Assembly (NCBI GenBank): GCA_024692235.1
Contig: JAILMW010000013.1
Location: 1-36,198 of the forward strand
Direction of reading: 5' to 3'
Length of the DNA: 36,198 nucleotides
DNA from: Saccharofermentans sp.
GTDB lineage: Bacteria > Bacillota > Clostridia > Saccharofermentanales > Saccharofermentanaceae
In this document: positions 15,253 to 23,689 of the stretch, in pieces
Layout of the letters: each line of letters opens with the position of its first letter
Position numbering within the stretch: the first letter of the stretch is position 1
Made by a program: the position numbers and the translations under genes
Notes under the pieces: generated by a model
Database searches by the model: none
What the model was told of the DNA's origin: nothing
What the model saw: the letters and a program-made list of their open reading frames with translations, nothing else

Positions 15253-16062
15253 TTAAGACGAGAATGCATCCGCCGCTTTCTGTGCCGTGATACGGCGCTT
15301 CTCAAGGGTCTTCTCGAACATCTCTCCCGCAGCCTCCGGGAACATCTCGTAGATGACCTTCGTCCCTTCTTCCGTGATGCCTCCCTTGGTAGCGACTCTT
15401 TCTACAACCTGCTCGAAAGTCATATCATTTCGCAGCATAAGATCTCCCGTGGCACTCATGGTATTTAATACCATCTCCACTATATCCTCCTCGGGTATAG
15501 ACGTATGCTCCTTTGCTTTACTGCAGATAACATCAAAGACGGAAGCTATGAATCCCGGCATGCAGCTGACAAGCTCAGAACCCATACCTACTTCGTCCTC
15601 GGGAAGCTCTATGACCTTGCCGATGCTTCCAAGGAGCTCACTTACGTTCTTCTTATCTTCCTCCGACACCTTGTCGTTATAGCAGACTATGGTCTGGGAT
15701 CTTCCTATCTCCGCCGTAAGGCTGGGGATGACCTTTGCTGTCTTATGCGGGACGACCTTGCCAAGCATCTCGAAAGTAATACTTCCGTTAAGCGAGATAA
15801 GAAGCGTCTCCTTCCGAAGGCTGTCCTTTATCTCTTCGAGGACTGCTCTCATATCTACGGGACGCACGCAGACAAATACTATGTCCGAAGAGGAGGCCAG
15901 GGTCTTGTTATCGCATAGACCGGCGAAGGCTTCACACTCCTTAAGTTTCTCAGAAGTCCTGTTTGCGGCCAGAAGATCATCCTTAGAAAACCTCCCTGTC
16001 TCATGGAACTTATGAAGAAGCATCTTTCCCATACTTCCGTATCCGATAACACCTACCTTCAT
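15253..16062 (-). CDS. Pyrroline-5-carboxylate reductase family protein, ComER-like
   Basis: A 269-residue NAD(P)-binding protein of the ProC family. The ATG at 16062 (MKVGVIGYGSMGKMLLHKF) has GGAGG 8 nt upstream. The Rossmann glycine motif is VGVIGYGSMG, and VFVCVRPVDM and KVIPSLTAEI follow the ProC layout. The substrate-side motifs differ from classical ProC: the usual SGSGPA is replaced by SELVSCMPGFIASV, and the C-terminal signature reads VATKGGITEEG. From recall, Bacillus ComER shows the same changes (VSSDIVSCGPAFF; CVKGGVTGEG). ComER was linked to late competence and sporulation, though no competence genes adjoin it here. It may therefore not make proline. Confidence 0.85.
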   Translation of the reverse strand: MKVGVIGYGSMGKMLLHKFHETGRFSKDDLLAANRTSEKLKECEAFAGLCDNKTLASSSDIVFVCVRPVDMRAVLEEIKDSLRKETLLISLNGSITFEMLGKVVPHKTAKVIPSLTAEIGRSQTIVCYNDKVSEEDKKNVSELLGSIGKVIELPEDEVGMGSELVSCMPGFIASVFDVICSKAKEHTSIPEEDIVEMVLNTMSATGDLMLRNDMTFEQVVERVATKGGITEEGTKVIYEMFPEAAGEMFEKTLEKRRITAQKAADAFSS

Positions 16063-16259
16063 GTGCGTTTCCTCCATAACGTATATAATTCGTTCAATCC
16101 CTATTCATCTTAAGTTAACAAAGGACAAATATAATGATTGTATGCAGAAGCAGTTTCTACAGACGGGAAACGCTTCATGCAGTATCACTTTCTTGGGACT
16201 CCTGTTTCTTCCTTTACCTTACCTTGGAGATGGGAGTCCTGAAGTATGTAAGGCAGTAT

Positions 16260-16589
16260 TTATACGTATCCTATATACGCTACCGACTTATTTCCGATCG
16301 TGACATTACCGTCCTTCTCATATCTGTCAAAGACTTCTTCTATCAAAGATATGTATTCGCCAAAGTTCTTATCGCCTTCCTTGATGGAATAAGAACCGCT
16401 GAGGCTTCTGGCGATAAACTTTTCTCTTCCGAGAGTTAAGGGATTAGGGTACTCCGCATAGTCGTATCTGCCGCCGTAAAACTTATCTATACGCTCGTCA
16501 TCCTTTCTTATCCCTCCTCCGAATCCTACAAAGTCAGGACAGAATCTTTGATAGATCTCATATAGATCCCTGTTGATCTTATCTTCCAT
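16260..16589 (-). CDS. Hypothetical protein, 109 residues
   Basis: I do not recognise this protein. The ATG at 16589 (MEDKINRDLYEIYQRFCPDF) is preferred over a GTG at 16607 because a GGAG-containing purine stretch lies just upstream of it. The sequence has aromatic and Gly-rich segments (FVGFGGGIRKDDERIDKFYG), a mixed helical centre, and ends with a helix and strand (EYISLIEEVFDRYEKDG; IGNKSVAYIGYV). It has no signal peptide or membrane segment. It sits alone between the large surface-protein gene and the ComER-like gene. A weak 7-bp inverted repeat (GGACTCC at 16196-16202 and GGAGTCC at 16233-16239) follows it. Confidence 0.6.
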   Translation of the reverse strand: MEDKINRDLYEIYQRFCPDFVGFGGGIRKDDERIDKFYGGRYDYAEYPNPLTLGREKFIARSLSGSYSIKEGDKNFGEYISLIEEVFDRYEKDGNVTIGNKSVAYIGYV

Positions 16590-16665
16590 CTTATTCTCCG
16601 CCTCCACTTAAAGTTTCCAATATATTATCTCAAAAGAAATGCACATCCCCAACAGTTCCGGGAAC

Positions 16666-16699
16666 AAAAAGCACCCGTCACCTATGAAGTGACAGGTGC
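16666..16699 (-). terminator. Terminator of the large surface-protein gene
   Basis: GCACCCGTCAC (16671-16681) pairs with GTGACAGGTGC (16689-16699), an 11-bp stem with one wobble and a 7-nt loop. On the minus strand five T follow. It lies 24 nt past the stop. Confidence 0.92.
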
Positions 16700-16722
16700 C
16701 TTTGATATCCGTTACACGAGAC

Positions 16723-19503
16723 TTATGCCTGATAGAAAGGATTAGCTGTAGTTCCGGGAGCGGGAGTACCTGCAGGAAGGATAACTATCTCGATACCCTC
16801 GAGCCTGTAGGAGTAACCTGCACTACCGCAGGACTGTCCGTTGCATGCCCAGCCGGTCCAACCGAAGTTCTGTACGTGGGTCCTGTACCAGATGGTATAA
16901 GCGCCCGCATTCTCACCGGTAAGTCTTATCTCGATAGCCTCAAGTCTTAAGGACTGACCTTCCGTTCCGGAGAAGCCGCCGTTAGATGTCCAGTTCTCTT
17001 CCCAGCCGATGTTCTGAACGTGAGTTCTGTACTCAACGCCTACGCCGGGAACACCGATAACATTGATGTGTATACCCTCAAGTCTTAAGGACTGACCGGT
17101 AGTACCGGCCATAGCTCCGTCAGTAACTCCTGCCTGCCAGCCGATATTCTCTACATGTGTATCGTATGTGATAAGGTCAACAGGCTGTCCCTTGGGAACG
17201 ATCTTGATCTCCATTCCCTCAAGTCTGAGGCTCTGGCCTTCCGTACCGGCAACTGCACCGTTACATACCCAGCCCATCCAGCCGATGTTCTGTACGTGTA
17301 CTCTGTACCAGATGTCGTAGTTGGCAGCTGCGGAACCCGTAAGCTGGATCTGCATAGCCTCAAGTCTTAATGACTGACCCTCTGAACCGGAAGCCGTACC
17401 GCCGTTCTTCCACTCTGTCTCCCAACCTACGTTCTGGATGTGTGTCCTGTACTGGACGCCGAGATCGATGGAAGAATCCACGTTGATGACCATAGCCTCA
17501 AGTCTTAATGACTCGCCTGTAGTACCTGCCATAGCTCCATCGTATACATAATCCTGCCAGCCGATATTCTGTACGTGTGTGCAGTAGTTAACCGATACAG
17601 TTCCCTGTGTTGCTCCGAGTACGGATCCGGGAGCAGAAGGAGCTACGGGAGCCGGAACACTTCCGGGTGCACCTCCTCCGCTGACGGGGCTGTATGCAGC
17701 ACCGCCGGAGCTTCCCGTGTTACCTACGGAATAAGTTGTTCCGTCGATCGTATAAGGATTTGTTCCTGTTGTATTACCGTCACTGTAGGGTACGAATGTT
17801 GCCCTGCTTCCGTCAGCTGTTCCGTTACCGTTTACCTGAGCGGAATAGGATGCGTTAGCATTGAGGTTAAAGATCTTGTTTGCACCGTTCTGAAGCTCGG
17901 TAGTGGTCAGTCTTCCGTGAGGATAGCAGTTGTTATTGGCATTAGTAGTCAATACCTCCCACTGCACAGCCCATGTGAAAGGACCCCATGCGTAGAAATC
18001 GATAGAAAGGAAATCGTTGAACCAGTCTGTTCTTCCGTAATCGAAAGCTGTACCGAAGCCGTTATAGAGTGCGACTCTGTGTGCCATGAGGGCGAAGTCT
18101 TCTCTTGTGATGAGCTCGTTAGGGCAGAATGTATCTGCGCAGATATTGGGATAACCGAAGCAGATGTTGTTGTCCTGTCCCCACTTAACCGCATTCTCGT
18201 AAGATGTACCTGCTACATCGACGAATCTCGTGCTTCCGCTTACTGCAGGGCTTCCGCACATCTCATAAAGAAGCTGGATAGCCTGGCCTCTTGTAGCGAA
18301 CTGCTCGGAAGATGAATGGCCGTCGTTTGTATCGATATAGCTCATATTCACATTGGGGTTACCGCCCGTAGTGATAAGAGTCATATCGTCATCCTTACAG
18401 ATCATGTGCATCAGTACATCGAAGGGATCAAGGCTTCCGCCGTAGTTGATCGTATAAGAATGGATAGGAGCACCGAGGTGAGATGTCTCATCCTTGACCA
18501 CGCCTCTGTTATATGCCGCGATAAGGAACGGGTTGTTACTGATATCAAGTGTATTCAGATTACCCATACCGAATGCCTGCAGGAAATAAAGCTGCGGGTT
18601 ACCGGACAGATCGAGAGATCCCAGGTTATAGTCGCACTCCAGGTGGAGCTGTGCAAGTCTGGGGTTGTTTCTTAAATTGATTGATGTAAGCTGCTCGTTG
18701 TAGCTTGCTACAAGGTACATAAGCTGAGGATTTGCGCTCATGTCGAGGCTCGTCATGGCTGTATTTGCAACATTGTAATACTCAAGCTGAGAAAGGTTGC
18801 TGACATTTACATAAGAAAGATTCTCATTATCCCAGATGTCGAGTCTCTTGATAAGAGGGTTATTGGACAGATCCAGTGATGTGAGATCGTTCTTGAAAGC
18901 AGCAAGCTCGCAGAGGCGAGGGCAGTTGGATACATCAATGTATGTAAGGCCGCAGCTGCTTGCAAAGATGTTCTCGAGCTTTGTGTTCTGGCTGAAGTCA
19001 AGTGTAGTCAGATTGGGATTGGCATTACACTCGATGTAAGCGAGCTCGGGATTGTTTCTTACGTTAAGAGATGTGAGGTTGCAGTTATAGCAGTATACCC
19101 ACTCAAGCTTAGGACATGCGGAGAAGTCCAGTGACGTGAAATCATTGTGGGAACACCAGATACCCCTCAGTTCGGGATTACCTGACAGATCCATTGAAGA
19201 GATATGGTTGTTAAGACACCACAGACCTTCAAGAGATGACAGATACTCGATTCCCTGAAGAGAATAGACCTCGCTGTTCTCACAGTGAAGATTCTTGATA
19301 CGACTGATCTCTGAGGGAGACAGATATCTGTTCCCGTCCGCGTCGTATTCTCTTCCCGAGATGATGGCTCTTAAGTTATCATCGGGGAACGTGGATGAAT
19401 TGATGTAGACTCCGCCTGCAGCATGTACAGGAAGTCCACCCAGACCTTGAAGGAGGATCGCAGCCGTAGCTAATCCTCCGAGAAATTTTGACAGACGTTT
19501 CAT
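16723..19503 (-). CDS. Secreted LRR-SLH-ChW cell-surface protein
   Basis: A 926-residue secreted protein. The ATG at 19503 (MKRLSKFLGGLATAAILLQG) gives a clean signal peptide cut near VHAAGG; GGAAAGG lies upstream. From about residue 60 to 380 come a dozen or more leucine-rich repeats of the NPxLxxLxxxxNxLTSLDLS type. About 400-600 hold S-layer homology modules (ATRGQAIQLLYEMCGSP; FVDVAGTSYENAVKWGQDN), which bind cell-wall polymers. After a Gly/Pro/Ser linker (about 600-660), six clostridial hydrophobic W (ChW) repeats close the protein, each with HVQNIGW and EGQSLRLEAM. LRR and ChW regions usually mediate binding to host, polysaccharide or other cells. It is an anchored adhesin or scaffold by inference. 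It is monocistronic, with a long leader. Confidence 0.93.
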   Translation of the reverse strand: MKRLSKFLGGLATAAILLQGLGGLPVHAAGGVYINSSTFPDDNLRAIISGREYDADGNRYLSPSEISRIKNLHCENSEVYSLQGIEYLSSLEGLWCLNNHISSMDLSGNPELRGIWCSHNDFTSLDFSACPKLEWVYCYNCNLTSLNVRNNPELAYIECNANPNLTTLDFSQNTKLENIFASSCGLTYIDVSNCPRLCELAAFKNDLTSLDLSNNPLIKRLDIWDNENLSYVNVSNLSQLEYYNVANTAMTSLDMSANPQLMYLVASYNEQLTSINLRNNPRLAQLHLECDYNLGSLDLSGNPQLYFLQAFGMGNLNTLDISNNPFLIAAYNRGVVKDETSHLGAPIHSYTINYGGSLDPFDVLMHMICKDDDMTLITTGGNPNVNMSYIDTNDGHSSSEQFATRGQAIQLLYEMCGSPAVSGSTRFVDVAGTSYENAVKWGQDNNICFGYPNICADTFCPNELITREDFALMAHRVALYNGFGTAFDYGRTDWFNDFLSIDFYAWGPFTWAVQWEVLTTNANNNCYPHGRLTTTELQNGANKIFNLNANASYSAQVNGNGTADGSRATFVPYSDGNTTGTNPYTIDGTTYSVGNTGSSGGAAYSPVSGGGAPGSVPAPVAPSAPGSVLGATQGTVSVNYCTHVQNIGWQDYVYDGAMAGTTGESLRLEAMVINVDSSIDLGVQYRTHIQNVGWETEWKNGGTASGSEGQSLRLEAMQIQLTGSAAANYDIWYRVHVQNIGWMGWVCNGAVAGTEGQSLRLEGMEIKIVPKGQPVDLITYDTHVENIGWQAGVTDGAMAGTTGQSLRLEGIHINVIGVPGVGVEYRTHVQNIGWEENWTSNGGFSGTEGQSLRLEAIEIRLTGENAGAYTIWYRTHVQNFGWTGWACNGQSCGSAGYSYRLEGIEIVILPAGTPAPGTTANPFYQA

Positions 19504-19863
19504 TCTTTTTGTACCTTTCCTTTTTAGGTCGACGATCTCGACCGGGATCAAACTCATATACTCCAAACTTCCGGGTCTTACCGTACAGAGCGGTTCTGTC
19601 ATTCCGCCAAGAACAGGTAACGCCCGTTAACTCCCTCCTACTTTACTACGCAAGCAGGAAAAAGTCGATACAGGAAAGCAATTTTCCGTGACATTTTTGT
19701 CACAGAAGATCAGTACTGAAATAAGATATATCAAAAAACGCTAGTTATGCAACGCTTGTTGCATATAAAATTCCAACTTTTTTCCCTGTCCTTCAAGAGG
19801 ACAGCACGATATTGATATCAGCATGGGAGCATCACTATATTTTTACATCGGTAAGGAAGTACT
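19504..19863 (-). promoter_or_regulatory. Leader and promoter region of the surface-protein gene
   Basis: This 360-bp gap contains no gene. On the minus strand TTGCAT (19747-19752) with TATATC 16 bp or TATCTT 18 bp downstream is a possible promoter. The dyad ATGCAAC-gctt-GTTGCAT (19747-19764) overlaps its -35, and a second dyad, GTGACA-tttt-TGTCAC (19688-19703), lies downstream of the -10. Both look like operators. The transcript leader would be about 200 nt; I saw no recognisable riboswitch core in it. Confidence 0.5.
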
Positions 19864-20385
19864 TCAAAGAGAAGAGAACCTTGTTATAAAGTCGACCGTA
19901 AAGATACCGAATATCACTATAAATATAATGCTATGCAGTATAGAATCCTTGAAACGCTTCTGTAAATATTCCATCTTAGGCTGGACCGACAAAGCTCCGC
20001 CTAATACCAGGAGTCCGAACATCACCTCGGGCTTGACCGCGATCCTTCCTTCAAAGTTCATGAAGAATTCGCTGTAGTCCCACAGGAAATAACCGAGGAT
20101 CTTCTCCAGGAAGTAACTTCCTATAAGTTCCGCGACGGTTGATATAACAGCACCTGTGAGAAAGATAAGTATCGGTCTTTTGATCTTGAGCTTACGTATG
20201 ACAAACAATATGATCAGCATGGCAAAGCCGTATATGGGAAGCCACGGTCCTTTAAGAAATCCCCTGTTGAAGAATTCCCCGTTCTCGTCGATCATGACGC
20301 ACCATATACACTCGTACAGCCATCCAATGACGGCATATACGAGAAACCATTCTATGCGGTCTCTTATTGCTCGTATCTTTTCCAT
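19864..20385 (-). CDS. CmpB-like putative ABC transporter permease (membrane protein)
   Basis: A 173-residue integral membrane protein matching the family annotated as putative ABC-transporter type IV (CmpB). Segments at about 12-30, 52-70, 76-98 and 143-168 are predicted to cross the membrane. Characteristic pieces are YAVIGWLYECIWCVMI, NRGFLKGPWLPIYGFAMLII and the conserved ISTVAELIGSYFLEKILGYF followed by WDYSEFFMNFEGRI. The transporter label is by family annotation only; no ATPase partner is nearby. Its start lies 4 nt after the stop of the lipoprotein gene and has no clear ribosome site, so it is probably translated by coupling to that gene. Confidence 0.85.
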   Translation of the reverse strand: MEKIRAIRDRIEWFLVYAVIGWLYECIWCVMIDENGEFFNRGFLKGPWLPIYGFAMLIILFVIRKLKIKRPILIFLTGAVISTVAELIGSYFLEKILGYFLWDYSEFFMNFEGRIAVKPEVMFGLLVLGGALSVQPKMEYLQKRFKDSILHSIIFIVIFGIFTVDFITRFSSL

Positions 20386-20389
20386 AAGA

Positions 20390-21730
20390 TCAGCCGAACA
20401 TTCCTACCATTGCCTCTATCTGAGAGATATCGGAAGCTTCCATGCAGATGACATAGCGTGAATCAGCATCTCCAAGGGACAGGAAGGCGAAGCAGTTATC
20501 CTGAGATGAAGCGTTAACGTCGATGACCTCACAAGTGAATGTTCCGTCAGGAGTCGTGATCTCATAATCCGTTACTTCAAAATCGTAATCATTCTGACTG
20601 AAGGTCCTCTGGTAGGATATGGACAGCTCCCTGTAAATAGTCGTTACATCACCGTAGTTTGAATAATATATATCCATCTGAAAGTCATCAGATGCATAAG
20701 CGGACATGACAAGATCATAAGAAGTCAAAGTATCAGGTTCCACTTCGATAAAGTGAAGGTCTCCTGATAAAGATATAGTCGTAGAAGTACCCGGAAGTAC
20801 TACGCTGTTGCCCTCGGGGCACATAAGTGTACCTTCGGCAGGCTCTGAAGATGTGTCTTCACCGTCAGAAGGATTCTCGGCAATAAAATCATCGAAGGAT
20901 ACGAACTCACAAGCGCCTGTAAAAGGTGTCCAGGCAAGATCTCTCCAGTTCTCATAGTCTTCCTCGGTGATATGCTCCGGGTCATCAAGAGTAGCAAGCA
21001 TTATGCCTGCAGTCTCATCGCCGCTGTCAGGTGAATAGATATAAGAGATACCTTCATCCGATCTTACGATACCGTCGACAAAGTGCATCTCGCCCAAGCC
21101 CAGCTCGTATCTCTCAAGGCGGTTGCCGCCTTCAAATCCCAGGATGATGTCTCCGTCGTCCGTAAGGTATGCGCCGCCGCCAACATCTACAAGGAAGAGC
21201 CTTACTGCATTGCCGTTTCCATCCAGCGTATACATGCAGTACTTCTGCTCGCCAAGCTGAGTATCCAAGATCATCATCTCGAGATTACCGTCATCGTTAA
21301 GATCAAAGAGCTCATATCCGTAATAACCGAAGAAATATCCTTCGGAAGGGATATTATCGCCGAAAGCCATTATGTTATAGAGATAAATTCCGTTGTTCTC
21401 GGTCACATTGATCTCGGTCGCATTGCCGGCATCCTGCATTCCCTGTGTGAATCTGTCGACACCGCTCGTAACGTCAGTAATAAAGTCCGAGACGATAGCC
21501 TTGTATGCGTCAGGCATTTCCTCCCCCTGTTCGGGCTCAGTCTCCGTAACCTCAGTAGTCTCCTCCGAGATCTCCGTCTCTTCAGTCGTAGTAGTCTCTT
21601 CTTCGGTAGTCGTCTCCTCAGAAGTCGTAGTCTCTTCCTCCGTCTCGGAAGTCTCCTGTGCGCACGAGCAGAATGCCACGGACAACAAAGTAACTCCTGC
21701 TATAAGCTTTATAAGTTTATTTTCTTTCAT
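20390..21730 (-). CDS. Lipoprotein with TE-rich linker and acidic repeat-like loops
   Basis: A 446-residue lipoprotein. The signal MKENKLIKLIAGVTLLSVAF ends in a lipobox, FCSC, so it should be lipidated and surface-exposed. Residues about 25-70 are a Thr/Glu linker (TTTSEETTTEEETTTTEETE) that would span the wall. A domain follows containing ELFDLNDDGNLEMMILDTQL, an FG-GAP/VCBS or calcium-loop-like D-x-N-x-D-G motif, then beta strands and a second C-terminal beta domain (about 300-446). It is the first gene of a coupled pair with the CmpB-like membrane protein 4 nt downstream, so the two may act together at the envelope. GGGG lies upstream of the ATG. Ligand and function are unknown. Confidence 0.82.
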   Translation of the reverse strand: MKENKLIKLIAGVTLLSVAFCSCAQETSETEEETTTSEETTTEEETTTTEETEISEETTEVTETEPEQGEEMPDAYKAIVSDFITDVTSGVDRFTQGMQDAGNATEINVTENNGIYLYNIMAFGDNIPSEGYFFGYYGYELFDLNDDGNLEMMILDTQLGEQKYCMYTLDGNGNAVRLFLVDVGGGAYLTDDGDIILGFEGGNRLERYELGLGEMHFVDGIVRSDEGISYIYSPDSGDETAGIMLATLDDPEHITEEDYENWRDLAWTPFTGACEFVSFDDFIAENPSDGEDTSSEPAEGTLMCPEGNSVVLPGTSTTISLSGDLHFIEVEPDTLTSYDLVMSAYASDDFQMDIYYSNYGDVTTIYRELSISYQRTFSQNDYDFEVTDYEITTPDGTFTCEVIDVNASSQDNCFAFLSLGDADSRYVICMEASDISQIEAMVGMFG

Positions 21731-21802
21731 ATTTACACCCCGTATATAAATTTCTTTTGACCGCTATATTGTAGCACAGTCAGCTTATCCTGACGCACAT
21801 AC

Positions 21803-21834
21803 AAAAGCTCCCCTGCGCATAAAGCGAAGAGGAG
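21803..21834 (-). terminator. Terminator after the zinc-ribbon pair
   Basis: GCTCCCC (21807-21813) pairs with GAGGAGC (21828-21834), with a nested GCGC/GCG pairing in the loop. On the minus strand TTTTGT follows. It lies just past the stop at 21841. Confidence 0.7.
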
Positions 21835-21840
21835 CATTTC

Positions 21841-22206
21841 TCATTCAATAGCATCCCCGGGATACATGGGAACTATCTGACCGCAGTACATGCATGTTGC
21901 TTCAAATGCTTTCTCCGTGTAGTCGAAGACCTTCCTGCCGCACTTCGGGCAGAGCCTGTAGTAAGAAGGCGGGTTTATCGCCCATCCGCGTTTTTCTATC
22001 TCTTTCATCTTGCTCTCGATATCTTCACGGGTAATGCCAAGTTCAGGCATCAATTCCAAGAGAGTTAAGGTCATGATCTTCACCTTGGTCCTTTTAGCGT
22101 CAACTTCCCTTTTCTTATCCGTGATCATGCTGTCATGACGACGTACGGTAGCACGCTCGTTAACTATTTGTCTGACATCGCGAGTTACTCTTTTATAACC
22201 TGCCAT
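21841..22206 (-). CDS. Zinc-ribbon protein, tandem paralogue of the next gene upstream
   Basis: A 121-residue protein. The N-terminal 75 residues are basic and helical (ERATVRRHDSMITDKKREVD) and may bind nucleic acid. A C-terminal zinc ribbon has CPKCGRKVFDYTEKAFEATC and MYCG: C-x2-C, 17 residues, C-x2-C. The tail QIVPMYPGDAIE matches the paralogue's TVKMFPGDSLE. AAGGAAG precedes the ATG. It lies 18 nt downstream of its paralogue (22224-22625), and the two share the same order: helical arm, ITREDIESKMKEIEKR-like helix, zinc ribbon, YPGD/FPGD tail. They most likely arose by tandem duplication and are one transcript. No function is known to me. Confidence 0.75.
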   Translation of the reverse strand: MAGYKRVTRDVRQIVNERATVRRHDSMITDKKREVDAKRTKVKIMTLTLLELMPELGITREDIESKMKEIEKRGWAINPPSYYRLCPKCGRKVFDYTEKAFEATCMYCGQIVPMYPGDAIE

Positions 22207-22223
22207 ATGACTTCCTTCCCGGA

Positions 22224-22625
22224 TCAGAACTGATCCCGATCGTCAAAGGAAGACGAGCCGATATCCTTCACGGGTTCCTCATCAGCTGTCATCTCCTGTT
22301 CGGGAGTCGATCCTTCCTTAGCAAACTCCAGGCTGTCTCCGGGAAACATCTTCACTGTAGTTCCGCAGTAAAGACATGTTCCTTCAAAGGGAGATGCGGG
22401 ATTCTCGTTGATCGTCTTACCGCAGTTAGGACACAGAACCCTTGTCATCTTGGGGTCGAGAGTCATCTTACGCTCTCTGACTTCATCGAGCTTGGCATTA
22501 AGCTGTTCGCGGGAATACCCTTTCTCTATCAGAAGCTCCCACATAGCCGTCACCATCATGTCTATCCTGTTTACGGAAGAGCTCGATGCCTCTACATCGT
22601 TAAGTTCGTTGAGAAAATTATCCAT
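22224..22625 (-). CDS. Zinc-ribbon protein, tandem paralogue
   Basis: A 133-residue protein, first of a duplicated pair. I start it at the ATG at 22625 (MDNFLNELNDVEASSSSVNR), 9 nt after AAGGAGG; an ATG at 22631 is only 3 nt from the ribosome site. The helix YSREQLNAKLDEVRERKMTL aligns with the same helix in the neighbour. The zinc ribbon is CPNCGKTINENPASPFEGTC plus LYCG, followed by TVKMFPGDSLEFA. A disordered acidic tail of about 35 residues (STPEQEMTADEEPVKDIGSS) is missing from the neighbour. It is probably cytoplasmic. The shared F/YPGD tail next to the ribbon suggests a conserved binding surface. Confidence 0.78.
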   Translation of the reverse strand: MDNFLNELNDVEASSSSVNRIDMMVTAMWELLIEKGYSREQLNAKLDEVRERKMTLDPKMTRVLCPNCGKTINENPASPFEGTCLYCGTTVKMFPGDSLEFAKEGSTPEQEMTADEEPVKDIGSSSFDDRDQF

Positions 22626-22726
22626 ATTCATTTACCTCCTTATTCCAAGGATATTATACACCTTACTCATCCTTAATGACCTGCTGTCGGCATGGCGGTA
22701 AATGAATCGATCAGCTTATTATCTCT

Positions 22727-23662
22727 TCAGATGCATTTCTCCAGCATCTCTTTGGCCCAATAGTACTGTCCTTTATCCTCGAATTCTCTGTAGAAGACTT
22801 CTATCATCATCGTAAGATACAATATGATATCGTACCAGCGCATCCTTGTAAGTTCATCTTCCGAGAACGACGTCTGACCGAAGCCCTCAAGAAAATCCTT
22901 CCTCCTGTTATGCATCCTGAAGCGGTCATCCATAAAGGGCTCACCCCATAATGCTCTTTCCCAGTCGATTATCCCGGATACATGTCCGTCCTTTATAAAT
23001 ACATTCCCTTCCCACATATCCCAGTGAACAAGAGAAGCATCAGTAACGGAAGCGAAAGCATCCCTGTCTTTCTCAAGAAGATCCGTAAAGGTACGTTCAT
23101 CGTATAAGATATCTATATCCTTTCGCTTAGCATCCGATATAAGATTTATAAGCATATGCTTTACAAACTCATATAAAGTATCGTATCTCTTATCTTCCCC
23201 GAGAAACCCGAAGTCGGGATTTCTTACCCCCGTCAGCTCACGGGATATAATACCGATCTCTTTATCTATTACGGCGATCTTATCTTCCGGCATCTCCTCT
23301 TTTACCGTGAAGAAGTTATCGCCCTTAAGCTTCTCCATGAAGAAATAGTGTCCGTCGCATATGGTATCGCTGTCATCGTAATAAAGGATATCCGCGACCT
23401 TAAAAGAGCACTTCTGCAAGACGAGCTTCATAGCAGTTATCTCCGCCTTCATAAGCTCGACTTCATTGGAGGTATTACCTCTTTTATCCTTGGAAGCGAT
23501 CTTTAATATATAGCTGCTGCCGTCTTCAAAGGAGATATCGTAAGTAACGTTACACATCCCTTCAGTAAGCTCTTTTATCCCTGATATCTTCTTATCGGGA
23601 AAAGCTTTCTTCGCCATGCGTGAGATAGTCTCATCTGATTGTCTGTTCTTGGTAATAGCCAT
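22727..23662 (-). CDS. Aminoglycoside phosphotransferase-fold kinase
   Basis: A 311-residue protein with the APH / choline-kinase fold. The N-lobe shows YDISFEDGSSYILKIASKD with the ATP-binding Lys. The catalytic loop is SLVHWDMWEGNVFI, where the usual HGD reads HWD; the Asp and the metal-binding Asn are present. The metal-binding Asp is in SGIIDWERALWGEP. The C-terminal helices are of normal length, so the enzyme looks intact. Family members phosphorylate aminoglycosides, homoserine, choline, sugars or other small molecules; the substrate cannot be told. The upstream neighbour, 27 nt away, is an ATP-grasp protein, and the pair is probably cotranscribed. A resistance role is possible but not supported by context. 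Confidence 0.85.
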   Translation of the reverse strand: MAITKNRQSDETISRMAKKAFPDKKISGIKELTEGMCNVTYDISFEDGSSYILKIASKDKRGNTSNEVELMKAEITAMKLVLQKCSFKVADILYYDDSDTICDGHYFFMEKLKGDNFFTVKEEMPEDKIAVIDKEIGIISRELTGVRNPDFGFLGEDKRYDTLYEFVKHMLINLISDAKRKDIDILYDERTFTDLLEKDRDAFASVTDASLVHWDMWEGNVFIKDGHVSGIIDWERALWGEPFMDDRFRMHNRRKDFLEGFGQTSFSEDELTRMRWYDIILYLTMMIEVFYREFEDKGQYYWAKEMLEKCI

Positions 23663-23689
23663 AAGGATTCCTGATACCTTATCTTAGGA

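Noticed and set aside
16196..16239. Inverted repeat GGACTCC/GGAGTCC as terminator of the 16260-16589 gene
   Set aside because: Stem of 7 bp with a 30-nt loop and no T-run; too weak to list as a terminator.
19504..19760. Riboswitch in the leader of the surface-protein gene
   Set aside because: I looked for c-di-GMP-type cores because such genes are often controlled that way, but no matching conserved bases were found.
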